This document shows, in pieces, positions 23,801 to 32,166 of a DNA stretch of 64,000 nt. Within the stretch, counting starts at the first letter, position 1; the number at the start of each line of letters is the position of its first letter. The notes under the pieces are model-generated. The model had not been told where the DNA came from. It searched no databases and saw only the letters and a program-made list of their open reading frames with translations. The position numbers and the translations under genes were made by a program. This DNA comes from Marinoscillum sp040218045 (GTDB taxonomy: Bacteria > Bacteroidota > Bacteroidia > Cytophagales > Cyclobacteriaceae): the NCBI GenBank assembly GCA_040218045.1, contig JAVJQA010000015.1, forward strand, positions 1-64,000, read 5' to 3'.

Positions 23801-25883
23801 CGATAAAAGCGATCGCTCCAGCATTTGGTGTCTTAACCCAATCCTCACCAAAGGTTAAGGTAGTTGTGAATATCTCGCCGGCATTACATCCATTCACAAG
23901 AAATGTAGGATACTTCCCCTTGTTCACATACCCATCGCTAGGATCAGAAGCCAAACCAATCTCCAAGTCGGTGATGAAGTTACTGGAGTGCCCAAAAAAC
24001 GTAATCATATTTACTCCGGCATTTACCTCATCAGCAATATTGATTGTAGCTATTTGAGCAGTGCTCCCTTTATTGATATTGGAAGCCTTTCCCCCCAGAT
24101 ATTCACCCTCTGCAATGGATTTAAAATTTTGAATGTAATTCTCAAAAACCCGTAGCTCTGAAGGCGTAATTCCCCCACTAAGTTGCACAAGGTTTTTTCT
24201 CCATAAGCTGTTGTATGGGACTGCCTCCATTTCTACCACTTTATTATAGTAATCCCTTACATCTTGTGCTGAATAGGCGTTTAACCTCCCAGTCGGAACC
24301 AGATGATTAAACCCCACTTGCTGATTCACACTAAACAAAACATCGGAGCCAGGATAGCCATAAGTAGGGATAAAATGAGTAAGAGATGAGGCAGTCTTTC
24401 TATGATGCCCCAAGTTTACAGTGGTTCCCTTGCCTATTAAGAAAAGATACTGCGGATCACCAACTGCCAAACTGTAGGTCATGAGATTTTTAATAGCCAC
24501 TGGAGATTGGTCACCATAATTAAACTGGTTATAAACCTCTTCAATGGACATACTTAAAACGTCATGGCCGCCACCGTTTGCAGATTGGCGATAAGCCACA
24601 TAATCATCTACTGGTCTTGAGCCATTGTTGATAACATTTAACAAAGGATGATAAATGATGAAATAATCTGAAGAGGAGACGGAAAGATCCCTCATGGTTA
24701 CTTTCTTTATCTCGACTATTTGATTGTTGGAGGATTTCACAAAAAACACCCGATCTGAAGTAGTAGAATCCTGATAAACAAACTCTAACCGGTCAGAAAA
24801 AGCTGTAGTAGCCACTTGAACTACATTTTGGGGGTCAGTTACATCAAATACTGAAAAGGCACTTCCACTTGTAGTGGGTATACGCACATAACCACGGTTG
24901 GCTGTCAGGTCTTTAAAATAGTAAGTTTTCTCACTGCCAGAGAGTGTATTATTCTGAGTATAATCCACCTTCACATATGAAACTGAGATAGCATCTGTTT
25001 GTGATGGGTAACCAACAGAAGTCACCCGAACAATCAACTCGCCACCAGGGCCAACATCGGACCAATTAATCTCCTGAGTAAATTTATAGGTATATCGACC
25101 ATCAAAATCAGCCTCATCGAGGTTTCTAAGTGAGCCGGTATTAGGCCCAACACTTATTTGAGTTAGGTGATCAAAATTACTGACACCAGCCAACAGTACT
25201 TCTACGACAGGATTTGGACCAGATGTATTGCGGTTACCAAGGTTAAAAGAATAGGTCTGACTCCCGTTCTTTGTGATGGTGGGGCCTGTCCATCCTTCAC
25301 CATATTCATAGGATGCATTCTGAATATCAAAGCTTGATCCATACTTAACCCCAGATGAATATTGGCTGGTTTGAAGTTGGAGGTTCTGATCAGTATGATA
25401 AGTTTGAGGGGTTAAACCAGTGGCATCTTTAAAAGAACTGAATCCCATTCTTTTACCAGAAGCAGAGGTTAGATGCCAGGTAAGAAAATAACTTGCTGTG
25501 TCCGAAAACAAGCTATAGTAACTGTGCGGTTGTGCTTCAGGAGTCAGGTATAAATCCTTGTCCCCGGTTCCATCATTTTTTTCACCATAGAATTCGAAAT
25601 AATCCAGACGACCATCTCCATTGTCATCCCTGGTGCTAATTGCTACTTCTTTGCCTCGCCGAAACAGTTGATAGCGACTGACAGCAACATTGCCTACTGG
25701 AACACCAGCATTAGATAATTCACTCGCAGTGATTCTATACATGCCATCTTTGGCTACCCTGATCTTGTAATACTCCTTTGAGTGGTCAATCCAATCATTG
25801 GCATAATCTTGCGCCCAAGCAGAAGACCCCACCAATAAGAGTGTGAACAAAACGTATAGCCTATTCCTCAACATTAAAATCAA
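20871..25883 (-). CDS. porU: PorU-like C25 (gingipain-family) type IX secretion sortase
   Basis: A 1670-residue secreted protein. A signal peptide (LLLVGSSAWAQ) is followed by a beta-rich region and the C25 peptidase domain, in which the catalytic His is in TFFGHS (about residue 632) and the catalytic Cys in VNGCNAGEIF (about residue 666). Downstream are CARDB/Ig-like repeats and, at about 1580-1670, a FlgD-like/T9SS type A sorting domain (FYPYPNPFSTSTRF...). PorU cleaves T9SS sorting domains and attaches cargo to A-LPS. This protein is several hundred residues longer than typical PorU, and a C25-family cargo protease is an alternative, but the overlap with a PorV/PorQ-type gene favours PorU. 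The true start may be the fourth codon (25874). Confidence 0.82.
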   Translation of the reverse strand: MILMLRNRLYVLFTLLLVGSSAWAQDYANDWIDHSKEYYKIRVAKDGMYRITASELSNAGVPVGNVAVSRYQLFRRGKEVAISTRDDNGDGRLDYFEFYGEKNDGTGDKDLYLTPEAQPHSYYSLFSDTASYFLTWHLTSASGKRMGFSSFKDATGLTPQTYHTDQNLQLQTSQYSSGVKYGSSFDIQNASYEYGEGWTGPTITKNGSQTYSFNLGNRNTSGPNPVVEVLLAGVSNFDHLTQISVGPNTGSLRNLDEADFDGRYTYKFTQEINWSDVGPGGELIVRVTSVGYPSQTDAISVSYVKVDYTQNNTLSGSEKTYYFKDLTANRGYVRIPTTSGSAFSVFDVTDPQNVVQVATTAFSDRLEFVYQDSTTSDRVFFVKSSNNQIVEIKKVTMRDLSVSSSDYFIIYHPLLNVINNGSRPVDDYVAYRQSANGGGHDVLSMSIEEVYNQFNYGDQSPVAIKNLMTYSLAVGDPQYLFLIGKGTTVNLGHHRKTASSLTHFIPTYGYPGSDVLFSVNQQVGFNHLVPTGRLNAYSAQDVRDYYNKVVEMEAVPYNSLWRKNLVQLSGGITPSELRVFENYIQNFKSIAEGEYLGGKASNINKGSTAQIATINIADEVNAGVNMITFFGHSSNFITDLEIGLASDPSDGYVNKGKYPTFLVNGCNAGEIFTTTLTFGEDWVKTPNAGAIAFIANSDFALSSNLKRFADNFYLFAFANEETFGQSVGQLLELTSKRYFDLYGTGGLSQSQVYQTVLQGDPAIKVFGATSPDYAILGSETFASADNQERVLANLDSFQVNLVIRNYGKGVKDSLKIEIQRTYSDGNQETYIRNFEHVLRQDTLVFTIQNNASFSSEGTNTFIIRLDPNGELAELSEDNNVANFSLFIPKGNTIPIFPTDYGIVEDDQVSLVWQSANQLEQNREYSLEVDTTALYNSGFLMRESLSGGLVMRYDLDIQPLEDSTTVYWRTRFAEPINNEDTNWVESSFSLIKNQSDGWSQVGGWQLAENAYEGMKFDPGTKTIDFSETNTPVQINTHGVGSDLTYQDYQVIVDGLNLLLTDAPLDPECKKKNAINAIVFSKTSAKPYRPFGISGADVNNDMVCGRIPQMIHNFDQNQVLGANRLLDSLISVMLDGDMILLFSFDSVAFSNWDAQLYASLNHVGIKTNTLSNLTDGQPVIFLGRKGEAVGSAIEVISSGSSVPLKDQAIELINEVTGKQNTGAIKSTRIGPAKTWNSFHYNVNAESSDYWTFNVSGISKTGMEEPFFTGTRQAMSENEIDLTGLSAETYPYLRLDFFTTDVDELTPAKLNSWGVSYDFPPEGVLVPVSIATVELQEGEENMNSYRYVNLSDVAYQDSLSVEASFTNVTSGDRKIQSFNILAPSPGDTTNFDISTPTVGAVGNNNLTVKVTPAETELLMVNNALSMPSAFTVKKDNVNPVLDVTFDGTYILDGDIVSPTPNILIKFKDENPYLYKSDTTGINIELKGPCESCVYERVNLASPDVTYKNASDGQDFEINYMPGSLEDGVYYLKVQGTDESGNKSSVTAYEISFEVINESSITHFYPYPNPFSTSTRFVFTLTGSTIPDQLKIQIMTVSGRVVREITRDEIGPLKIGNNISQYAWDGKDEFGDQLANGVYLYKVFIEQGGETIKHRVTTADRAFKNGFGKIYLLR

Positions 25884-26940
25884 CTTTTATAGAAAAAACA
25901 TGAGAGTAAAGACCGGCTGATTGATCTCCAATATCCGTAAAAGCATAATCGATGGATACTTCCCTTAATTTAACACCAATACCTACATTGGGCTGAAAGG
26001 TCCAACTTTTATCACGGTTAAAATCCTTTATTTCTTGAAATTGGCTTACTCCTCCCCTCAGGAATGCCAACCCGGCATAACCTATTTCTATTCCGAACAT
26101 CGGATCTAAAGACCCATAATCAGTTTTTACCAGGGCATTGCGCTTGCCATCAGTAGTAGCGACTAGATCAAGTGAACTAAGTAAAGTGAATTTATCAGAT
26201 AGCTCAAACTGACGACTGGCACCCAAAATCAATCTTGGAAGAGTTATTTCAATTGACCTTGTATATAGCTCATTGCCTGTTTGGGCGTAAATATCAGCTA
26301 GTTCTTCATCATTGATTGACCAACTATTGAACGTCCCGGAAATATCCTTTCCAACAAGTCCAAATTGCCAGGATTTCCATTTTTTCTGAATACCAATATC
26401 TAAACCAAAACCCCATGAAGTTGCAAACTGCCCCACGATCCTTCGTATGACCTTGACACTTCCACCAACCTTCAGACCATTCCAAAAAGGCAAAATGCGC
26501 CCGTAAGACATTAGAAAAGCATAATCAGAAGCTGAAAAGAACTGTATATTGTCGTAGTTGACCGCCCCATTCGCATCAAACAACAACCTGGTGTCAGCAA
26601 TGTCATCGACAGAAAATCGAATCACGGATATTGATAAAGCTGCACTATCCCCTATTCTGGTTGCAAATGCGCCATAATCATAATTGGCAATCCCTGCGAA
26701 ATATGCTGAATGCATCAGCACAAGCTGATGATTCGACTTGAGCCCTGTAAGTCCGGCAGGATTAAAATAACCTGAGGAAATGTCATCCGTGTGTGAAGAC
26801 ATGCTCAGCCCCATGCCAAATGCCCTGGCATCCACTCCAATATTTAAGAACTCATTACTATACTTCGGTGTATTGTCCTGTGCTGAGACACTCAGATTAA
26901 GAATGAACAAAAAGCACCAGACTATTCCCCTTCTGACCAT
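25861..26940 (-). CDS. porV: PorV/PorQ-family outer-membrane protein of the type IX secretion system
   Basis: A 359-residue protein with a signal peptide (FLFILNLSVSAQ) and a FadL-like beta-barrel. The N-terminal motif LNIGVDARAFGMGLSMSSH...GYFNPAGL is the PorV/PorQ-family signature. In T9SS, PorV carries cargo from the translocon to the PorU attachment complex. Its 3' end overlaps the PorU-like gene by 23 bases, so the two are co-transcribed. PorV itself and other PorV-like paralogues cannot be told apart by eye. Confidence 0.8.
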   Translation of the reverse strand: MVRRGIVWCFLFILNLSVSAQDNTPKYSNEFLNIGVDARAFGMGLSMSSHTDDISSGYFNPAGLTGLKSNHQLVLMHSAYFAGIANYDYGAFATRIGDSAALSISVIRFSVDDIADTRLLFDANGAVNYDNIQFFSASDYAFLMSYGRILPFWNGLKVGGSVKVIRRIVGQFATSWGFGLDIGIQKKWKSWQFGLVGKDISGTFNSWSINDEELADIYAQTGNELYTRSIEITLPRLILGASRQFELSDKFTLLSSLDLVATTDGKRNALVKTDYGSLDPMFGIEIGYAGLAFLRGGVSQFQEIKDFNRDKSWTFQPNVGIGVKLREVSIDYAFTDIGDQSAGLYSHVFSIKVDFNVEE

Positions 26941-27082
26941 TGGCTGCGAATTGAACCTCTAATTTAGATCAGACTTTACCTTCTTGAAAAAGAAAATCGA
27001 TTAACTGTCAATTATCGCTGATCTAATCACATTAATATAATTATTCCTACTTATAATATTAATATATAAAGATTTTTACCAT

Positions 27083-27106
27083 ACCTAGTAATATTTCTTA
27101 CTAGGT
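27083..27106 (+). promoter_or_regulatory. Perfect 9-bp palindrome upstream of the PadR-PspC operon
   Basis: ACCTAGTAA (27083-27091), a six-base spacer, then TTACTAGGT (27098-27106). It lies 63-86 bases upstream of the padR-like start. A second dyad GGTACT (27104-27109) / AGTACC (27121-27126) overlaps its right end. PadR proteins are dimeric winged-helix repressors that bind such dyads upstream of their own operon, so these are candidate operators. Confidence 0.55.
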
Positions 27107-27168
27107 ACTCGGCCATACATAGTACCTTTCCGTATACACTGGTATCAAAAACATAAACTCATGGACTA

Positions 27169-27519
27169 ATGAATATAGAAAACACACAAGTACAAATGCG
27201 AAAGGGCATCCTTGAGTTTTGCATTCTGCATATTATCTCACGTGGCGAAGTATACGCCTCAGATATGATTGTGGAACTCACCGCCGCTAAAATCATGGTG
27301 GTGGAAGGGACGCTCTATCCGCTGCTAACCCGCCTACGAAAGGCCGGCCTGGTGGATTACAAATGGGTTGAGTCCAGTTCTGGTCCACCTAGAAAATACT
27401 ACACACTTACCGAAGATGGATCGACCTTTTTGTCTGGTCTGGGTGAAACCTGGGATGAATTGGTGTCCTCTACAAAGCAAATCATTTCGGTGAAAAAGAA
27501 CTCAAAACAAAAATCATGA
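27169..27519 (+). CDS. PadR family transcriptional regulator
   Basis: A 116-residue PadR-like winged-helix protein: QMRKGILEFCILHIISRGEVYASDMIVEL, then VVEGTLYPLLTRLRKAGLVDYKW and SSSGPPRKYYTLTEDG, the typical recognition helix and wing. It lacks the long C-terminal helical domain of PadR itself (PadR-s1 type). It overlaps the PspC gene by four bases (ATGA) and so is expected to repress this operon until an envelope or lipid signal is bound. Confidence 0.93.
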   Translation: MNIENTQVQMRKGILEFCILHIISRGEVYASDMIVELTAAKIMVVEGTLYPLLTRLRKAGLVDYKWVESSSGPPRKYYTLTEDGSTFLSGLGETWDELVSSTKQIISVKKNSKQKS

Positions 27520-29990
27520 AAAAGACTGTAAGCATAAATATCGGTGGCATCATCTTCCACATAGAAGAAGATGGCTATGATAAACTTAAAAACTACCTCG
27601 ATTCTGTAAACAAGTACTTCTCTACATTCGAAGACAGTGCTGAGATCATTGCAGATATTGAGAGCCGGATCGCAGAAATATTTCTTAGTAAACTAGAAGG
27701 AGGTCGCCAGACTGTCAACATAGAAGATGTACAGGAACTGATCGCTACGATGGGTACCACGAGTGACTTTGAGGCGACGATTGAATCAGAGCCTGAGGAA
27801 GAGAAATCCCAGAGCACTAGTACTAAGGAAGAGGAACAAAAAGAGTATTCTGAATCTACAGAGTCTACCACAGGAACCCGAAAACTTCACCGAGATACCA
27901 AGAGACGTATATTGGGGGGTGTGGCTTCCGGGATCGCTCATTACTTCAAGATCGATCCACTTTGGGTGCGATTGCTGATCATCATCATGTTCATCAACAT
28001 CTTTTTTGGTGGACTAAGTGGAGCAATATTCCTGGCCTATATCATTCTCTGGATAGTATTGCCACCGAGTGATCACCTGGAAGAAGATAAAAAGGTGAAG
28101 AAACTATTCAGAAATGGAGATGATCGTGTAGTTGGAGGTATTGCGAGTGGTATAGCCGCTTATTTCGGCACGGACACTGCGGTGATCAGGTTGCTTTTTG
28201 TCCTTTCCATTTTCTTAGGTGGCTCAGGCTTGATCCTTTACATCATTCTGTGGATCATTACTCCTGAAGCCAAATCCATCACCGAAAAAATGCAAATGAC
28301 GGGGGAGCCTGTTACCCTCTCCAATATTGAAGATAACGTTAAAAAAGGACTTAACGTGAGAGAGGGTGAAGAAAGTCCACTAGTCAAAATTCTTTTGTTC
28401 CCGTTTAGGCTAATTGCATTAATCCTAACCGGAATTGGTAAAGCACTTGGCCCAATTATGGGTTTCCTTGTTCAGCTGCTCAGAATAGGGCTTGGTGTAT
28501 TCTTATTTGCCATCGGTTTTGTGATTATGATTTCCATGATCATCAGTGCTTTGGCTTTGTTTGGAATCGGCACCTGGGATTACTGGGTTCATACCGGGGA
28601 TTTCCCATTAGAGCTGATCAGAAGATCACTGGATCAATCTGCCATTATTTCAGCTTTCCTTGTAGGCTTTATTCCGGCCCTGGCCTTATCGCTGCTTGGA
28701 TTCGTGATTATTTTAAAGAAAAGAGTGGCCAATGCCTATGTGGGCTGGGCACTATTTGGAGTTTGGATTATAGCACTCATTATTTCAGCCATTTCCATTC
28801 CTAATTTTGTCAGGGAGTTTGCGTCAGAAGATGATGTTCGTGTAGAAAAAGAATTTGAGGTAACTCAGGTTACACCTACACTAAGGCTAAATGAAATCGG
28901 ACATGACACCTTTGATGCCGTAGAACTACAGCTCAGAGGCCATGAAGACAGTACTTACCAGGCGTTGGTGTATATCAGTAGTAGAGGAAGAAACCGCCAG
29001 TCAGCTGAGCAGAATGCCGGCAGTGTAGTCTACACAATTGAAGAGAAAGGCGGTGACTTATACTTCGATTCCAAAATCACCTACCCTGAAGATGTGCCGT
29101 ATCGTTTTCAAACTGTCAGTGCCGTTTTGTATATACCATATGGCAAGACATTCAGAATGGATCGTGACCTCACGGATATCCTTGAAAACATTGGCGGGTA
29201 TAGATATTACCAGGCCGAAGGTAATGATTGGGTATTTGAGCGAGATGGACTGAAATGCCTGACTTGCCCTTCCAGATCATCCCAGTCATACAGAAGTGAT
29301 GATGACGATGACCGCAGGGCATTGGACCAGGGAGTTGCTAAGAAGAAGTATGCAGATGCTGATGAGTTGGTTTTTCCATTCGAGGATTTTGACGAGATCA
29401 AAATAGCATCATACTTTGATGTGGACATCTCTCAGGGTGAAGAGTGGAGTGTAATGGTGCGAGGTGAAGATAATTACCTGGATGAAGTTTACCTGAATCA
29501 GGTTGGAGACAGACTTGAGGTAAAATACAGGGAAGACAACTGGAGATGGTGGAAAGACCGGGATAAAGAAAAGCTGGCTTTGATCATAACCATGCCCAAC
29601 CTTGAATACCTTCAGATGACTGGCAACTGTGAAGGAGAAATACGTGGGTTTGATAATAAAGAGCTTACGATAGACCTCACTGGTGCGTCTGAGTTGTTCA
29701 TAGATGTGAAATCGAGAGACCTGGAGCTTAAGCTTACTGGAGCCTCCAAGGTAGAGCTGAGAGGTGAAGGCGAGAACCTCGACATAGAGTTGATAGGTGC
29801 TTCACAATATGAAGGTTTCAGATACGAAGCACGCAGGGTTTCAGTAGATGCCATTGGTGCCTCCAAAGCAGAAGTATACGGTTCTGAGGAAATAGACATA
29901 GATGCAGCCGGAGTGAGTAAAGTTAAATATCGCGGAACAAGCAACGTGAACATCAGCAAAGCGGGTATTACTAACGTAACCCGCGACTAA
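27516..29990 (+). CDS. Large PspC-domain envelope-stress protein with DUF2807-like C-terminus
   Basis: An 824-residue membrane protein. Residues 1-90 form a cytoplasmic domain, 120-180 and 195-250 are two PspC domains in tandem (TKRRILGGVASGIAHYF and DDRVVGGIASGIAAYFG), then about four more helices (300-430), then a long beta-rich extracytoplasmic part. Its end (about 640-824) has repeated TGASELF, TGASKVEL, IGASQYEG, IGASKAEVYGS units of the DUF2807/head-GIN beta-helix type. PspC proteins sense membrane stress. It is controlled by the upstream PadR-like gene. The tandem PspC-PadR arrangement is common in Bacteroidota; its target is not known. Confidence 0.88.
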   Translation: MKKTVSINIGGIIFHIEEDGYDKLKNYLDSVNKYFSTFEDSAEIIADIESRIAEIFLSKLEGGRQTVNIEDVQELIATMGTTSDFEATIESEPEEEKSQSTSTKEEEQKEYSESTESTTGTRKLHRDTKRRILGGVASGIAHYFKIDPLWVRLLIIIMFINIFFGGLSGAIFLAYIILWIVLPPSDHLEEDKKVKKLFRNGDDRVVGGIASGIAAYFGTDTAVIRLLFVLSIFLGGSGLILYIILWIITPEAKSITEKMQMTGEPVTLSNIEDNVKKGLNVREGEESPLVKILLFPFRLIALILTGIGKALGPIMGFLVQLLRIGLGVFLFAIGFVIMISMIISALALFGIGTWDYWVHTGDFPLELIRRSLDQSAIISAFLVGFIPALALSLLGFVIILKKRVANAYVGWALFGVWIIALIISAISIPNFVREFASEDDVRVEKEFEVTQVTPTLRLNEIGHDTFDAVELQLRGHEDSTYQALVYISSRGRNRQSAEQNAGSVVYTIEEKGGDLYFDSKITYPEDVPYRFQTVSAVLYIPYGKTFRMDRDLTDILENIGGYRYYQAEGNDWVFERDGLKCLTCPSRSSQSYRSDDDDDRRALDQGVAKKKYADADELVFPFEDFDEIKIASYFDVDISQGEEWSVMVRGEDNYLDEVYLNQVGDRLEVKYREDNWRWWKDRDKEKLALIITMPNLEYLQMTGNCEGEIRGFDNKELTIDLTGASELFIDVKSRDLELKLTGASKVELRGEGENLDIELIGASQYEGFRYEARRVSVDAIGASKAEVYGSEEIDIDAAGVSKVKYRGTSNVNISKAGITNVTRD

Positions 29991-30151
29991 GGGTATGTTA
30001 CAAAATAATATGTACAGAATTGATGCGATTATTTTGTTCTTTCCCAAGGCAAAATTTTCAAGCATAGCCATAGCTACGGTTTAAAATTTTAACGCAGAGA
30101 AAGGAGAAAAGAACAAGTCAAAATGTATAGGTTATTTTGTAAAATACCCTA
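29990..30151. mobile_element. MITE-like element with 19-bp terminal inverted repeats
   Basis: AGGGTATGTTACAAAATAA (29990-30008) is inverted as TTATTTTGTAAAATACCCT (30132-30150) with one mismatch. The element begins at the last base of the PspC stop codon. The interior contains AAAATTTT palindromes and no gene of its own; a short − strand frame there (MAMLENFALGKNK...) looks accidental. It covers the first half of the 348-base gap 29991-30338. Confidence 0.5.
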
Positions 30152-30195
30152 AACAAACCTTAATAATTTTTGTAACAGTCTTTCGGTTTGTTTTG

Positions 30196-30238
30196 AAAAG
30201 CCCCGACCTCAGAGTTTCACTTTGAACGTCGGGGTTTT
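30196..30238 (+). terminator. Rho-independent terminator
   Basis: CCCCGAC (30201-30207) pairs with GTCGGGG (30228-30234); AAAAG before and TTTT after extend the stem and supply the U-tract. It ends transcription from the PadR-PspC operon before the DUF1800 gene. Confidence 0.8.
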
Positions 30239-30338
30239 AGTATTAAGTGGTATTTTAGTTTAATTATTCAAAGATATTTTATCACTATTCATTTTTCCTG
30301 CTTAAATTAGCTTTACCAGCTTTAATCATAAGGGAAAA

Positions 30339-32165
30339 ATGCCATTAGGAAATTTAACCGAGACACTCGGAAGGAAACGTGCTGGCCATTTGCTCCGTCG
30401 AGCATGTTTTGGTGCGTCCGTTCAAGATATTGATTTATTTGCAGGATTAACTGCGCAGGAAGCATTCGCAAGATTAGTAGCAGACAATTTGCCAGATCCG
30501 CCACTGCCAATTGATCCCGCCACTGGATCCGAGTGGATTGCCACCGGACCAACAGACGCCAACAGTGAACCTTTTGAATTGTCCAGGTTCCTCAACTGTT
30601 GGATGCTGGGGCAAACTTTAGCCTCTGATATTTCCTCTGATCTAAGACCATCATATTCATACAGAGAAAGAATTGTGTTTTTCTTTCACACCCTTTTTAC
30701 TACCAAGCAATCCACAGTCAACAGCTCTCAGGCTATTTTCTATCAGCACGCTCTGTTCAGGCAATATGCGCTTGACCGGGATGATAAAATAGTTCCTGAT
30801 CTCGAAAGCAGTGAAGAAGAACCTCTTGATGACCTACTGGTTCCGATCAACATCAAAGAGCTAACCAAAAAGATATGTGTGGATAATGCCATGTTAATCT
30901 TTTTAGATGGGAGACTCAACGTGAAAGGGAATCCTAATGAAAATTTTGGGCGTGAACTTCTGGAACTTTACTCTATTGGACGGGGCTTGGAAGGAAATGT
31001 ACCTGAAACACAAGCTGATGGGGACTATTATTACTATACAGAACAGGATGTCCAGGCAGCAGCCAAGGTTTTATCAGGTTTTGAGGTCAATTTAAATTTT
31101 GATTTCAACCCTCAAACACCTGAATCACTTAGACAAGGAGACAAAGAAACCGGACTCCCCAGAGGATCCGTAAAAGGAGGCACCATAGCCGGAAGCCACG
31201 ACAACAGCACCAAACAATTTAGCTCGAGATTTGCTGATCAAGTAATTACACCAGCTCCGGAATTACTCCTCAATGGTCAACCAACCAAGGAAAGCGTTTT
31301 GGATGAAATAAGTCAGCTTATTGAAATGATTTATGACCAAAACGCCACTGCCATCAATATTTGCCGAAGACTTTACCGGTTCTTTGTTTATCACGAAGTG
31401 AGTGAAGCACTGCAAGCGGATATTATTCAGGAAATGGCCGATATCCTCGTATCAAATGATTTCAAAATACATTTTGTATTGGAAGCGCTCTTTACAAGTG
31501 AACACTTCTATGAAGGATCTGCTGGCTATGCCGATGATAGTTATGGTGCGCTGATCAAGTCGCCTCTGGATTTAGTCGTTGGATTTCATAAAAACTTTAA
31601 TATAGATTTCCCCAATTACCTTTCCCAGTATGACACGTTTTATCAAAGCTTTACGATTCCCCTACTCACGCAAATGTCAGCCCAGGGATTGAACCTCTAT
31701 GAGCCATATGAGGTTGCAGGCTACCCGGCTTATCACCAGTTCCCCATTTATAATCGAAGCTGGATTACTACCAATTACCTGACTAACCGGTATAACTTCA
31801 TTCGCACCAGAACATCCAATGGAATGAACATAGAAATGGGACAAGTGGACGTTCTATCCTTTGTGCAAAACAACATTGACAATGCCATAGCACGTGATCC
31901 GCAAGAACTCATCATTACCTTCATAGAATATTTCTTACCCATGAGTGAGGGGCTTTCTTTCTCTGATCCTTCCTCAAGTGAATTGACTGCAGAACGACTG
32001 AGTTATTTTATGAATGCATTTCTTTACAGTCCACAGATTGATATGGATCCGGAAGCATCCTGGACATTTAGGTGGGACAACAATGAAGATACCGAAACAA
32101 TGGCCAATCAACTTGTAAACCTGTTCAATGCAATATTGCAATCACCAGAATATCAATTGATGTGA
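30339..32165 (+). CDS. DUF1800 family protein
   Basis: A 608-residue protein with the DUF1800 pattern: RKRAGHLLRRACFGAS at the N-terminus, RERIVFFFHTLFTTKQSTV in the first third, NENFGRELLELYSIG near the middle, and ICRRLYRFFVYHE later. There is no classical signal peptide in the first 20 residues. DUF1800 genes are almost always followed by DUF1501 genes, as here (one-base gap); the pair is suspected to act on exported or cell-surface polymers, but no activity is established. Confidence 0.92.
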   Translation: MPLGNLTETLGRKRAGHLLRRACFGASVQDIDLFAGLTAQEAFARLVADNLPDPPLPIDPATGSEWIATGPTDANSEPFELSRFLNCWMLGQTLASDISSDLRPSYSYRERIVFFFHTLFTTKQSTVNSSQAIFYQHALFRQYALDRDDKIVPDLESSEEEPLDDLLVPINIKELTKKICVDNAMLIFLDGRLNVKGNPNENFGRELLELYSIGRGLEGNVPETQADGDYYYYTEQDVQAAAKVLSGFEVNLNFDFNPQTPESLRQGDKETGLPRGSVKGGTIAGSHDNSTKQFSSRFADQVITPAPELLLNGQPTKESVLDEISQLIEMIYDQNATAINICRRLYRFFVYHEVSEALQADIIQEMADILVSNDFKIHFVLEALFTSEHFYEGSAGYADDSYGALIKSPLDLVVGFHKNFNIDFPNYLSQYDTFYQSFTIPLLTQMSAQGLNLYEPYEVAGYPAYHQFPIYNRSWITTNYLTNRYNFIRTRTSNGMNIEMGQVDVLSFVQNNIDNAIARDPQELIITFIEYFLPMSEGLSFSDPSSSELTAERLSYFMNAFLYSPQIDMDPEASWTFRWDNNEDTETMANQLVNLFNAILQSPEYQLM

Positions 32166-32166
32166 T

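Noticed and set aside
29841..30071. Small − strand gene (MAMLENFALGKNK...)
   Set aside because: It overlaps the PspC gene end and the inverted-repeat element, and has no domain. It is best read as an accident of the repeat sequence.
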